This document shows positions 7,411 to 14,467 of a DNA stretch of 20,354 nucleotides, one piece after another. This stretch comes from Oscillospiraceae bacterium. Its GTDB lineage: Bacteria; Bacillota_A; Clostridia; Oscillospirales; CAG-272. The translations under genes and the position numbers were made by a program. The DNA lies in the NCBI GenBank assembly GCA_015064665.1, contig SVRU01000049.1, positions 1 to 20,354 on the forward strand. Reading direction: 5' to 3'. The notes below the pieces were generated by a model. The model saw nothing but the letters and a program-made list of their open reading frames with translations, did not search any database and was not told where the DNA came from. How positions within the stretch are numbered: position 1 is the stretch's first letter; the number at the start of each line of letters is the position of its first letter.

Positions 7411-8592
7411 ATGATTTACGGAATACTTAAGGACATAAAAGAGGGCGAGTTCAGAGTGATCTCAACTCCGAGCGAGGTGAGAAGCATAGTTGAGGCAGGA
7501 CATGAGGTCTGGGCTCAGCATGACTGCGGAAAAGCGGCAGGATTCCCCGATGAAAAATACGCAGAAGCGGGTGCAAAAATAGTTGAAACCATGGAAGAGA
7601 TGTACAGAGGCTGTGACATGGTTGCTAAGGTTAAGGAATTCACACCTGTTGAATATCCTCTTATGAGAGAGAATCAGATTCTCCTCGGCTGTATTCATCC
7701 TGCCGGCCATCCCGAAGAGGTTGATGCTCTTCTTAAAAGCAAGTGTATTTCCTTTACCGCTGAGGATGCTCACAGATACGGTTCACCCAACTGCGAGGCG
7801 GCAGGAAAGCAGGGTGCGCTTTTTGGACTTGAATCCATGCTTACGATAAACGGCGGTAAGGGAAAATACGTCGGCGGCTTTGCCGGCGCGCCCAGAATGA
7901 ACGTTCTTATTCTCGGCTGCGGAGTTGTAGGTCAGGGCGCTCTTGAGGTGCTTCACGCGCTCGGTGCAAATTGCACGGTTATGGATATCAACGTCGCACT
8001 TCTCAGAAACCTTCTTTCAAAGTACAACAGTCAGATAAGCACAATGCTCTGCAATAAGGAAGCTATCGCTTCCGTTCTTCCGAACACCGATATGGTTCTT
8101 AACTGTGTTAAGTGGCCCAAGGAGCGTAAGGATTTCCTTATTGACAAGGAAATGCTTAAGCTTATGGAGCCCGGCTCTGTTCTCGTTGACATTTCAAACG
8201 ATGACCCCGGTGCAATCGAGTCAAGCCATGAAACACATCACGATAATCCCCGATATGTTGTTAACGGTGTAGTCCACTATTGTGTATCAAACATTCCGGG
8301 TGCGGTTGCTAACTCTACCTCGCTTGCATATGCTTCGGAGATGCTTCCGATGATAATGTCTATTCTCAACGACGGTGTTAAAGGTTGCTGTGTAAAGGAC
8401 GGATATTACAGAAGAAGTCTTACGACCTATAAGGGATATCTTACTCACGAGGAAACGAGTGCTATACAGGGCAAAGAGTGGATTCGCCCCGAGGATATAC
8501 TCGGAATAGCAGGAGAAAGGCTGGATTTCGCTCCGCCCGCAACGGTTACCCGTTCTGATAATTTCTATAAGAAAGCACCCAAATTTGATTGA
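7411..8592 (+). CDS. Alanine dehydrogenase-like NAD-dependent amino-acid dehydrogenase (AlaDH/PNT family)
   Basis: This cytoplasmic enzyme has 393 residues. The N-terminal substrate domain has R15 in EFRVISTP, K75 in VAKVKEF and H96 in GCIHPAG, at the same positions as the catalytic Arg15, Lys75 and His96 of characterised alanine dehydrogenases. The Rossmann domain has GCGVVG (169-174) followed by D192, suggesting NAD. D264/D265 in DISNDDPG and N294 in HYCVSNIPGAV complete the active site. Deviations include HPAGHPEEV where alanine dehydrogenases have HLAADPELT, and no canonical VAIDQGG, so the substrate may be another amino acid or an opine-like compound. It would interconvert an amino acid with a 2-keto acid and ammonia. 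The start has GAAAGGT upstream. Its stop codon overlaps the -35 box of the next gene. Confidence 0.75.
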   Translation: MIYGILKDIKEGEFRVISTPSEVRSIVEAGHEVWAQHDCGKAAGFPDEKYAEAGAKIVETMEEMYRGCDMVAKVKEFTPVEYPLMRENQILLGCIHPAGHPEEVDALLKSKCISFTAEDAHRYGSPNCEAAGKQGALFGLESMLTINGGKGKYVGGFAGAPRMNVLILGCGVVGQGALEVLHALGANCTVMDINVALLRNLLSKYNSQISTMLCNKEAIASVLPNTDMVLNCVKWPKERKDFLIDKEMLKLMEPGSVLVDISNDDPGAIESSHETHHDNPRYVVNGVVHYCVSNIPGAVANSTSLAYASEMLPMIMSILNDGVKGCCVKDGYYRRSLTTYKGYLTHEETSAIQGKEWIRPEDILGIAGERLDFAPPATVTRSDNFYKKAPKFD

Positions 8593-8617
8593 CATATTCT
8601 CCTTGGTATGCTATAAT
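8589..8617 (+). promoter_or_regulatory. Perfect consensus sigma-A promoter of the first amidotransferase-like gene
   Basis: TTGACA (8589-8594), 17 bases, TATAAT (8612-8617): both hexamers match consensus exactly. The -35 box overlaps the stop codon of the upstream dehydrogenase gene. The start region is overlaid by a perfect hairpin. Confidence 0.85.
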
Positions 8618-8641
8618 AAACCTGCCGGCAAGGCAGGTTTA
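8617..8641 (+). promoter_or_regulatory. 10-bp hairpin at the transcription start of the first amidotransferase-like gene
   Basis: TAAACCTGCC (8617-8626) pairs perfectly with GGCAGGTTTA (8632-8641) around loop GGCAA. The stem begins on the last base of the -10 box. It can be the dehydrogenase gene's terminator (TTTATTCTTTT follows), a 5'-end mRNA hairpin, or a palindromic operator. Confidence 0.65.
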
Positions 8642-8667
8642 TTCTTTTGCAAGGAGATTCTTAGCAT

Positions 8668-9705
8668 ATGTGTAACATGGCAGGATACGTGGGTATTAAG
8701 GATGCTGCTCCGATACTCGTTGAGATGCTTAAAAAGCAAGAGGGGTTTGAAGGCGGATACTCAAGCGGAATTGCAACTATTCACGAGGGTAAAATATACT
8801 ACGCGAAGATTGTAGGCGATACCGACCGTCTTGTTGCGCTTACTGATGCAGCTAAGCTTCCCGGTAAGATAGGAATTATACACAGCCGTTCCGGCGGCAG
8901 AGAGGGAGATGAATGGGCGCACCCGTTTATTTCCGAGAAAAGCGGAGAGATCGTTACTGCATACGTTGCAAACGGAGTTCAGGGGTATTTTGCAAAGGAC
9001 AGAAACAAACTTGACAAAAGAGCAGAGGAGCTTATATCTTCAGGATATGAGATGCTCTCGCGCGACAGGATTCCGGGCACGAGATATCCAACGATGTCAG
9101 ACGGCACGTCAGTGCATATGAGCGACCTTATGTGTCAGAATATACAGTATTATCTAGATAAGGGATGCGACGCTCCGTCGGCAATGGATGCGGCATTTCA
9201 TGAGATACCGAGTGAGATTACGGGACTTCTTCTGACTCTTGCCGAGTCCGATTCTATCGCATGGTCAAGAATAAATATGCCCATGTTCGTCGGTTTTTCT
9301 TCACACGGGGCGTATATGGCAACCTCGGCACTCGCCTTTCCTAATGATGCGGGCAATCCCGTTTTGCTTCCCGGCTCGGCATCAGGGCGCGTTTATAAGG
9401 ATAGATACGAGGTTATTCCGTACAAGTGCGACCCGTGCAATATCGGCAGAATAAATCCCGAAATAGCTTATAAGGCATACGAAATAATTTATAAGATGCT
9501 CGAAGAGGGCGATAAAAAGTATTCTCAGTTCTATATCGCGATCAAGGAATGCTTTCCCGAATCCGATTGTATAGATTCCGAGCCGCTGACCTACGCTATT
9601 CTTCAGACTCTGGCAAAAAGCGGGCGCTTGAAGATTGAATCGATACGCGTGCCGGGACACGCCGACGGCATAGACGCGCCGCAAAGTCGCTTCTCGCTGC
9701 TTTAA
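8668..9705 (+). CDS. Stand-alone class II glutamine amidotransferase-like protein, copy 1
   Basis: The 345-residue cytoplasmic protein begins with a GlmS/PurF-type N-terminal nucleophile glutaminase domain. Cys2 is positioned to become the catalytic N-terminal cysteine after Met removal. R74 in IIHSRSGG aligns with GlmS Arg73 (GHTRWATHG), AHPF (84-87) with NAHPH, and N102-G103 with the oxyanion-site NG. The region before these (about 27-55: GFEGGYSSGIATIHEGKIYYAKIVG) follows the GlmS YRGYDSAGIA pattern. There are no SIS, phosphoribosyltransferase or synthetase domains; the C-terminal third is unrecognised. It may hydrolyse glutamine or another amide, or be a free glutaminase subunit. It sits alone between a consensus promoter and a terminator, and has two paralogues about 9 kb downstream. 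About 60% of the first 77 residues match copy 3 by eye. Confidence 0.75.
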   Translation: MCNMAGYVGIKDAAPILVEMLKKQEGFEGGYSSGIATIHEGKIYYAKIVGDTDRLVALTDAAKLPGKIGIIHSRSGGREGDEWAHPFISEKSGEIVTAYVANGVQGYFAKDRNKLDKRAEELISSGYEMLSRDRIPGTRYPTMSDGTSVHMSDLMCQNIQYYLDKGCDAPSAMDAAFHEIPSEITGLLLTLAESDSIAWSRINMPMFVGFSSHGAYMATSALAFPNDAGNPVLLPGSASGRVYKDRYEVIPYKCDPCNIGRINPEIAYKAYEIIYKMLEEGDKKYSQFYIAIKECFPESDCIDSEPLTYAILQTLAKSGRLKIESIRVPGHADGIDAPQSRFSLL

Positions 9706-9733
9706 AATCGATTCGGATTGCATTTTATCAACG

Positions 9734-9776
9734 ACGGGGCTTTCTCACTTTTTCGTTTGAGTAAGCCTCGTTTTAT
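9734..9776 (+). terminator. Rho-independent terminator after the first amidotransferase-like gene
   Basis: ACGGGGCTTTCTCA (9734-9747) pairs with TGAGTAAGCCTCGT (9758-9771) over 14 positions, with one mismatch and one G-U pair. It is followed by TTTATCTATTTTT. Confidence 0.8.
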
Positions 9777-9836
9777 CTATTTTTACAGAAAAACACCGTT
9801 TGTTTTGCAAATTTATTGGAACTTATGATAGCGTTA

Positions 9837-9865
9837 TTGACTTAGAGGTGCGCTAATATTATAAT
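9837..9865 (+). promoter_or_regulatory. Promoter of the six-gene catabolic operon
   Basis: -35 TTGACT (9837-9842), a 17-base spacer and a perfect -10 TATAAT (9860-9865) place transcription start near 9872, just before the GNAT ribosome binding site AGGAGA (9878-9883). Confidence 0.75.
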
Positions 9866-9889
9866 TGAAGTAGTAACAGGAGACGAAAA

Positions 9890-10369
9890 ATGAGCGATAT
9901 TATTATAAGGATAGCAGAGCCGGCAGATGCAAATGCGGTTTCCGAAATAGCAAAAGAGTGCTGGCAGGGAATATACGACGGATATCGTGCTCAGCTTGGT
10001 GAGGAATTCTACGGTATCGTTTATGCGACAGACCCTCTTTTGGTAAAAGGCGATAAGGTTGCCGACGTCGTGATGGACGGAAGAGCCTTCGTTGCAGAGA
10101 TTGACGGTCAAATATGCGGATTTGCTACCTATGCCGTAGAGGGTGAGGTTGGCGCACTCAAGGATAACGCCGTTAAGAAGGGCTTTCAAGGTCTCGGCAT
10201 TGCAGGCAGACTTTACGATGCTGTTTTTGCAAAGCTGAGGGAGAATGGCTGTAAGCTTGTCAGAGTCGGTACGGGGCTTGACGATGCCCACGCACCTGCA
10301 AGACGGGCGTATGCCAAAATGGGATTTGAGACTGCCCTTTCAAGTGTAACCTACTATAAAAAGCTTTGA
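9890..10369 (+). CDS. GNAT family N-acetyltransferase
   Basis: This is a cytoplasmic acyl-CoA-dependent N-acyltransferase of 159 residues, the usual single-domain GNAT length. Motif A is visible as VKKGFQGLGIAGRLYDAVF (about 99-117), with the pyrophosphate-binding Q-x-x-G-x-A/G pattern. It is preceded by the conserved VAEIDGQICGFATY strand pair (about 66-80) and followed by the motif B-like AHAPARRAYAKMGFE (about 134-148). It starts at ATG 9890 behind AGGAGA. It is the first gene after the operon promoter; the AraC gene follows after 28 bases with no terminator. Its substrate cannot be read from sequence; an amino sugar or amino acid intermediate of the pathway is possible, or detoxification. 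Confidence 0.85.
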   Translation: MSDIIIRIAEPADANAVSEIAKECWQGIYDGYRAQLGEEFYGIVYATDPLLVKGDKVADVVMDGRAFVAEIDGQICGFATYAVEGEVGALKDNAVKKGFQGLGIAGRLYDAVFAKLRENGCKLVRVGTGLDDAHAPARRAYAKMGFETALSSVTYYKKL

Positions 10370-10382
10370 TCATTCTACTATA

Positions 10383-10390
10383 AAAGGTGG
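10383..10390 (+). promoter_or_regulatory. Ribosome binding site fixing the GTG start of the AraC-type regulator
   Basis: AAAGGTGG ends 7 bases before GTG 10398. No in-frame ATG is available until well inside the cupin domain. Confidence 0.7.
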
Positions 10391-10397
10391 TGATGCT

Positions 10398-11213
10398 GTG
10401 AACGTTTATACAATATTTGTGTCGGACCATATAAGCTTGCCGGTCACAATGCATACTCACAACTATTATCAGTTCATATACTGCCAGAAGGGCGTTGGAG
10501 CTATACAGATTGGAAACAATAATTATTCCGCAGTTCCGGGGCGCGCGTATCTTGTCAAGCCCATGGAGGAGCACGGCATTATGCCGATGGATAGTTTAAG
10601 GCTGATTGAGGTCAAGTTCACAGTAGAAGGCGAGGCGTTTGAAAAAAGCCTTTCCCAGCTTCCGAGTGAGTTCGAGATCGACGAGTATCTTTCCTTGAGG
10701 CTTTCTTTCAAAGAGGTAGCCAAGGAGGGTCTTTCGCAAAGAACCTACAGTAATGAAGCGACGAATTCCGCACTTAAGCTCTTTCTTATAAGACTTTTAA
10801 GAAAGCATGACGTAGAGGCGGTCGAAAGCAAGTCGCACAGCGTTTATTTTGACACGCCCCACCGCAGAAGCTCGCCTGAGGATAGGGATGTCGAGTTTGT
10901 TCAGGTTATAGATTATATTGAAAAGCATCTTTCCGAGTCGATAACTCTTGATGATCTTGCAAGTCTTGCTCATTTTGAAAAATCCTATCTAACCGTCAGA
11001 TTTAAAGAAATATGGGGAATATCCCCCATGAAATACGTAAACTGGATGCGTGTTGAGCGCGCAAAGGTTCTTCTTGCGACTACGGATATGAGCATTACCG
11101 ATATATCTCGTGAGGTTGGCTTCGGAAGCATTCATTATTTCAGCAGATATTTTAAGGAAAAAGAAAATATGACACCTAACGAATACAGAACAGAAAGGCA
11201 AAGAGGAATTTAA
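10398..11213 (+). CDS. AraC family transcriptional regulator
   Basis: The 271-residue regulator has an N-terminal AraC-type cupin ligand domain (about 1-75: PVTMHTHNYYQFIYCQKG, then a glycine-rich turn and YLVKPMEEHGI) and a C-terminal double helix-turn-helix DNA-binding domain (about 165-267). The first HTH includes ITLDDLASLAHFEKSYLTVRF. The second includes MSITDISREVGFGSIHYFSR, followed by YFKEKENMTPNEYR, the standard AraC signature. H19 and H21 may bind a metal or ligand as in other sugar-sensing members. The start is GTG. It precedes the Gfo/Idh gene by 2 bases and so is cotranscribed with the catabolic genes it presumably controls. The ligand is likely a sugar or pathway intermediate (inference). 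Confidence 0.92.
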   Translation: MNVYTIFVSDHISLPVTMHTHNYYQFIYCQKGVGAIQIGNNNYSAVPGRAYLVKPMEEHGIMPMDSLRLIEVKFTVEGEAFEKSLSQLPSEFEIDEYLSLRLSFKEVAKEGLSQRTYSNEATNSALKLFLIRLLRKHDVEAVESKSHSVYFDTPHRRSSPEDRDVEFVQVIDYIEKHLSESITLDDLASLAHFEKSYLTVRFKEIWGISPMKYVNWMRVERAKVLLATTDMSITDISREVGFGSIHYFSRYFKEKENMTPNEYRTERQRGI

Positions 11214-11215
11214 TT

Positions 11216-12169
11216 ATGTTGAAATTTGGCGCGGTAACTATTGACGTATCACACCCAAAGACATTCTCCGGTGTTCTCCTTAACGGTGAGCGCGGAAGAT
11301 ATACTGCGGTATTTAACGACGGATTCAGAGGCGAGGACGAGGTGAATGGATTCGCAGAGTCACTCGGACTCAAAATATGCAAAAGCATCGAAGAGCTTGC
11401 AGACGAGGTTGATATCGGTGTGATTCACGCGTGTAACTGGGATAAGCATATTGATTATGCAATGCCGTTTATCGAGAGGGGCAAGCCCGTGTTTATTGAC
11501 AAGCCTCTTGTAGGCAATCTCAAGGACGCGCGCAGAATGCAGAAGCTTTGCGACGAGGGCGCAAAGATTATAGGAACTTCGGCTCTTCGCTATACCGATG
11601 AGGTAGAGAAAATCCATGCATACGTCAAGGAGACGGGAGCAAAGGTAATGCACGTTGACGTAAGTGTGGGAGTTGACGAATTTAACTATGCCATACACGG
11701 ACTTGAAACAATATGCGCCATGATTCAGGATAAGCCGAGGAGCGCAAAATATCTCGGACAGGCAAAATCGGATAAAGAGGTTTGCGACAGCTACATGCTC
11801 TTTTTTGAGGGCGGAGCTACCGCATGCTATCACAATTTTGGCAAAAAATTTGTTCTTTTCAACACAATGGTTTTGACCGATGGAGCAGGAGAGAGTGCGG
11901 ATTTTGCATTCACTATGGACAAAGCAAGACTTTACGTTCCAATGCTTGATAACGTGTGCGACTATCTTGAGGGAAAGGAAAACCGTCTTGCATCAATGGA
12001 GGATATGCTGATTCCGATAAAGGCAGCTCTTGCCTGCAAAGCATCAAGACTTTCGGGCGGTAAGGAAATTTCTCTTGATGATCCGATTCTTGAGGAAATA
12101 TCATTTGACGGATATGAATTTGAGCGCGGATATGCGGCAAATGCAAAAAAGCTCTACGTAAAGCAGTGA
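11216..12169 (+). CDS. Gfo/Idh/MocA-like oxidoreductase with atypical Rossmann motif
   Basis: The 317-residue cytoplasmic protein resembles the glucose-fructose oxidoreductase/inositol dehydrogenase family. The family's EKP motif appears as FIDKPLVG (D95-K96-P97), with the preceding CNWDKHIDYAMPFIERGKPVF matching the usual TPxxxHxxxAxxALxAGKxV pattern. The canonical N-terminal GxGxxG/H is missing: the first strand reads LKFGAVTIDVSHPKTFSG. Cofactor binding may thus be altered, or it may be a non-canonical or regulatory member. YAIHGLETICAMI (about 162-174) occupies the position of the conserved catalytic-histidine helix. ATG 11216 follows AGAGGAATT, 2 bases after the AraC stop; the next gene's start overlaps or abuts its stop codon. 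Confidence 0.75.
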   Translation: MLKFGAVTIDVSHPKTFSGVLLNGERGRYTAVFNDGFRGEDEVNGFAESLGLKICKSIEELADEVDIGVIHACNWDKHIDYAMPFIERGKPVFIDKPLVGNLKDARRMQKLCDEGAKIIGTSALRYTDEVEKIHAYVKETGAKVMHVDVSVGVDEFNYAIHGLETICAMIQDKPRSAKYLGQAKSDKEVCDSYMLFFEGGATACYHNFGKKFVLFNTMVLTDGAGESADFAFTMDKARLYVPMLDNVCDYLEGKENRLASMEDMLIPIKAALACKASRLSGGKEISLDDPILEEISFDGYEFERGYAANAKKLYVKQ

Positions 12170-12174
12170 GTGAT

Positions 12175-13461
12175 ATGAAGATAAAGATAGAAAAAGCAGC
12201 TTCGGCTTACGAGCCCGAGCTTTTTAAGACGGCTTTCGGATTCAAGGGAAATAAGCTGACGGGAGTTTGGCAGACGGTCGTTATGCTTTCCGACGGAAAA
12301 GAGGTCGGAATGGGTCTTGGGGTGCAGAGCGTTTTGTGGTCGGACAGGTCCGTGTTTGTCAAGTTCGGAGAAGAAAAAAGCAACTCGCTTATGTTCAGTA
12401 TCACAGAGCATGCATTGAATATGATTGTTGAGAGGGAATTTTCTTCTGCAAAAGAAATTACCGATTACGTTTTTGATTCCTGCTTTGCATATGCAAAACA
12501 AATAACGGGAATGAACGTCACCGAAACCTTTGTTCTCAATGCGCTTGTTCCGCTGGATATGGCAGCGTGGCATCTTTTTGCAAGACTGTCGCACGCTGAC
12601 AGCTTTGATTTTATATATAAGGGCGTGGGAAGATGCGAAAAGCTTGCTAATATTCCTCTAATTACTTACGGAACTCCGGTAGATGACGTGCTAAGAATGG
12701 CAGAAGACGGAATCTGCATTTTCAAAATTAAACTCGGCTCGGATCCCGACGGTGACGGCGACCTTCAAAAAATGCTTGAATGGGATAAAGGACGCGCCCT
12801 TGAAATACATAATGCCGTAAAAGATATGGCGACAGATTATACCGAGAGCGGAAGAATAGTTTATTATTTTGATGCAAACGGCAGATACGATACAAAAGAA
12901 AGACTTTGCGAGCTTGTCCGTTTCCTTGAGGAGCACGGAATAGCCGAAAGAACAGTTCTTTTTGAAGAGCCGTTCGCCGAGGAGAACGAAATATTTATCG
13001 GAGATATTCCGATTTGCTTTGCCGCTGATGAGAGCGCGCACAGCCTTGCCGATGTAAAAAGGAGAATTGAGCTTGGGTATAAGGCAATAACACTTAAGCC
13101 GATTGCAAAAACTCCGAGTGTAACTATCGAAATGGCAAACGCTGCGTACTCGGCGGGTGTAGAATGCTTTTGCGCTGACCTCACGGTAAATCCGATAATG
13201 GTTGAGTGGAACAAAAACTTTGCGGCAAGGCTTCCGCTTCTTTCGGGTTTGAAGATTGGTGTTGTGGAATCAAACGGTGCGCAGAATTATAAAAACTGGG
13301 AAAAAATGAAGGGATACGTAACAAGAGAAAGCACAGAGAGCGACGCTTCAATTTATACACTTGATTCAAAATTCTATGAGAATGCGGGCGGGCTTTTTGA
13401 AATTTCGGAGTATTACTCGGCTCTTGTGAAAAAACAGCACCCCGGATTCTTTGAGGTATAG
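12175..13461 (+). CDS. Enolase superfamily enzyme (mandelate racemase/muconate lactonizing-like)
   Basis: The 428-residue enzyme should abstract a proton alpha to a carboxylate, using Mg2+. Active-site residues of the TIM barrel are complete (numbering from ATG 12175): the KxK motif FKIKLGSD (K184, K186), metal ligands D233 in YYFDANGRYD, E264 in LFEEPF and D285 in AADESAHS, and the opposite-face lysine K308 in ITLKPIAKT. This arrangement is of the MLE/dipeptide epimerase type. A sugar-acid dehydratase, racemase or epimerase role is likely in this operon. The start is ambiguous: GTG 12166 overlaps the previous stop codon, and ATG 12175 begins MKIKIEKA, the customary opening; translational coupling is likely in either case. 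Substrate unknown. Confidence 0.85.
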   Translation: MKIKIEKAASAYEPELFKTAFGFKGNKLTGVWQTVVMLSDGKEVGMGLGVQSVLWSDRSVFVKFGEEKSNSLMFSITEHALNMIVEREFSSAKEITDYVFDSCFAYAKQITGMNVTETFVLNALVPLDMAAWHLFARLSHADSFDFIYKGVGRCEKLANIPLITYGTPVDDVLRMAEDGICIFKIKLGSDPDGDGDLQKMLEWDKGRALEIHNAVKDMATDYTESGRIVYYFDANGRYDTKERLCELVRFLEEHGIAERTVLFEEPFAEENEIFIGDIPICFAADESAHSLADVKRRIELGYKAITLKPIAKTPSVTIEMANAAYSAGVECFCADLTVNPIMVEWNKNFAARLPLLSGLKIGVVESNGAQNYKNWEKMKGYVTRESTESDASIYTLDSKFYENAGGLFEISEYYSALVKKQHPGFFEV

Positions 13462-13465
13462 ATTA

Positions 13466-14458
13466 ATGAGTAATTTAAAATTTGCAATATACGGATGCGG
13501 AGTTATAGCTAAAACGCATGCTAAGGCTCTTTCGGAGGTTGAAGGCGCCGAGCTTTACGGTTGTGCAGATTATGCGCCAGCGGCTGCCGAGACATTTGCC
13601 CAAAATTACGGAATTAAATTCTATTCAGATCTTGATGCGCTTCTTTCTTCAGATGAAATTGATGCCGTTTGTATATGTACGCCAAGCGGAACGCATGCGC
13701 CTCTTGCAGTCAAGGCTCTCATGGCAGGGAAGAACGTAGTTCTTGAAAAGCCTATGGCAATAACCGTTTCCGGATGCGATGAAATAATTTTGGCGGCAGA
13801 GAAATCAGGCTCGAAAATTATGATAATATCACAGATGCGAACATCATCGGATATTAAGAGAGCAAAGGAAATTATAGAGTCAGGAAGACTTGGAAAGATT
13901 ATTCTGGCAGAGCTTAATATGTGCTATTACAGAGGCGATGATTATTACCGAGGCAGCTGGCGCGGGACGAAGGCTATGGATGGCGGCGGAGCACTTATGA
14001 ATCAGGGAATACACGGTGTTGACGTTATACAGCATCTTGTAGGCAGTGTTAAAAGCATTCAAAGTGTGGTGCGTACGCTAGCTCACGATATTGAGGTTGA
14101 GGATACGGCAGTCGCGGCACTTGAATTTGAATGCGGAGCACTTGGGGTTATTACCGCAAGCACGGCAACACATCCCGGATTTGACCGTGAAATAAAGGTT
14201 TACGGCACACGGGGTGCGGTTGAGATTAAGGACGGAAGCTTTACAAGGATCGTAATAGACGGTGTTGACGAGCCGTGTGAGGCATTTGTTTCGGTTGGCG
14301 GAGCAAGCAGTAATATGCTCATTGACTATAAGGGTCACGTAAGGCAAATAACGGATTTTGTTAAAGCCATAAACGGAGAACCTGCAGTGTATCTTAATGA
14401 GCACGAGGGCAAAAAGGCAGTAGAAATAATTGAAACAATTTATAAAAAGACTTTATAG
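13466..14458 (+). CDS. Gfo/Idh/MocA family NAD(P)-dependent sugar oxidoreductase
   Basis: The 330-residue protein is a canonical family member. It has an N-terminal Rossmann fold with YGCGVIAKTHAKAL (9-22), the strand end VCICTPSGTHAPLAVKALMAGKNV (split here as two adjoining motifs, about 68-91) and the catalytic EKP motif (94-96, LEKPMAIT). The C-terminal alpha/beta domain has GGGALMNQGIHGVDVIQH (173-190), carrying the conserved H183 and D186. It should oxidise or reduce a ring hydroxyl of a sugar, inositol or sugar derivative with NAD(P). ATG 13466 is chosen over an upstream in-frame ATG at 13451 because GAGGT (13453-13457) lies 8 bases before it. It follows the enolase-superfamily gene by 4 bases. 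Substrate unknown. Confidence 0.9.
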   Translation: MSNLKFAIYGCGVIAKTHAKALSEVEGAELYGCADYAPAAAETFAQNYGIKFYSDLDALLSSDEIDAVCICTPSGTHAPLAVKALMAGKNVVLEKPMAITVSGCDEIILAAEKSGSKIMIISQMRTSSDIKRAKEIIESGRLGKIILAELNMCYYRGDDYYRGSWRGTKAMDGGGALMNQGIHGVDVIQHLVGSVKSIQSVVRTLAHDIEVEDTAVAALEFECGALGVITASTATHPGFDREIKVYGTRGAVEIKDGSFTRIVIDGVDEPCEAFVSVGGASSNMLIDYKGHVRQITDFVKAINGEPAVYLNEHEGKKAVEIIETIYKKTL

Positions 14459-14467
14459 GAGAAAAAA

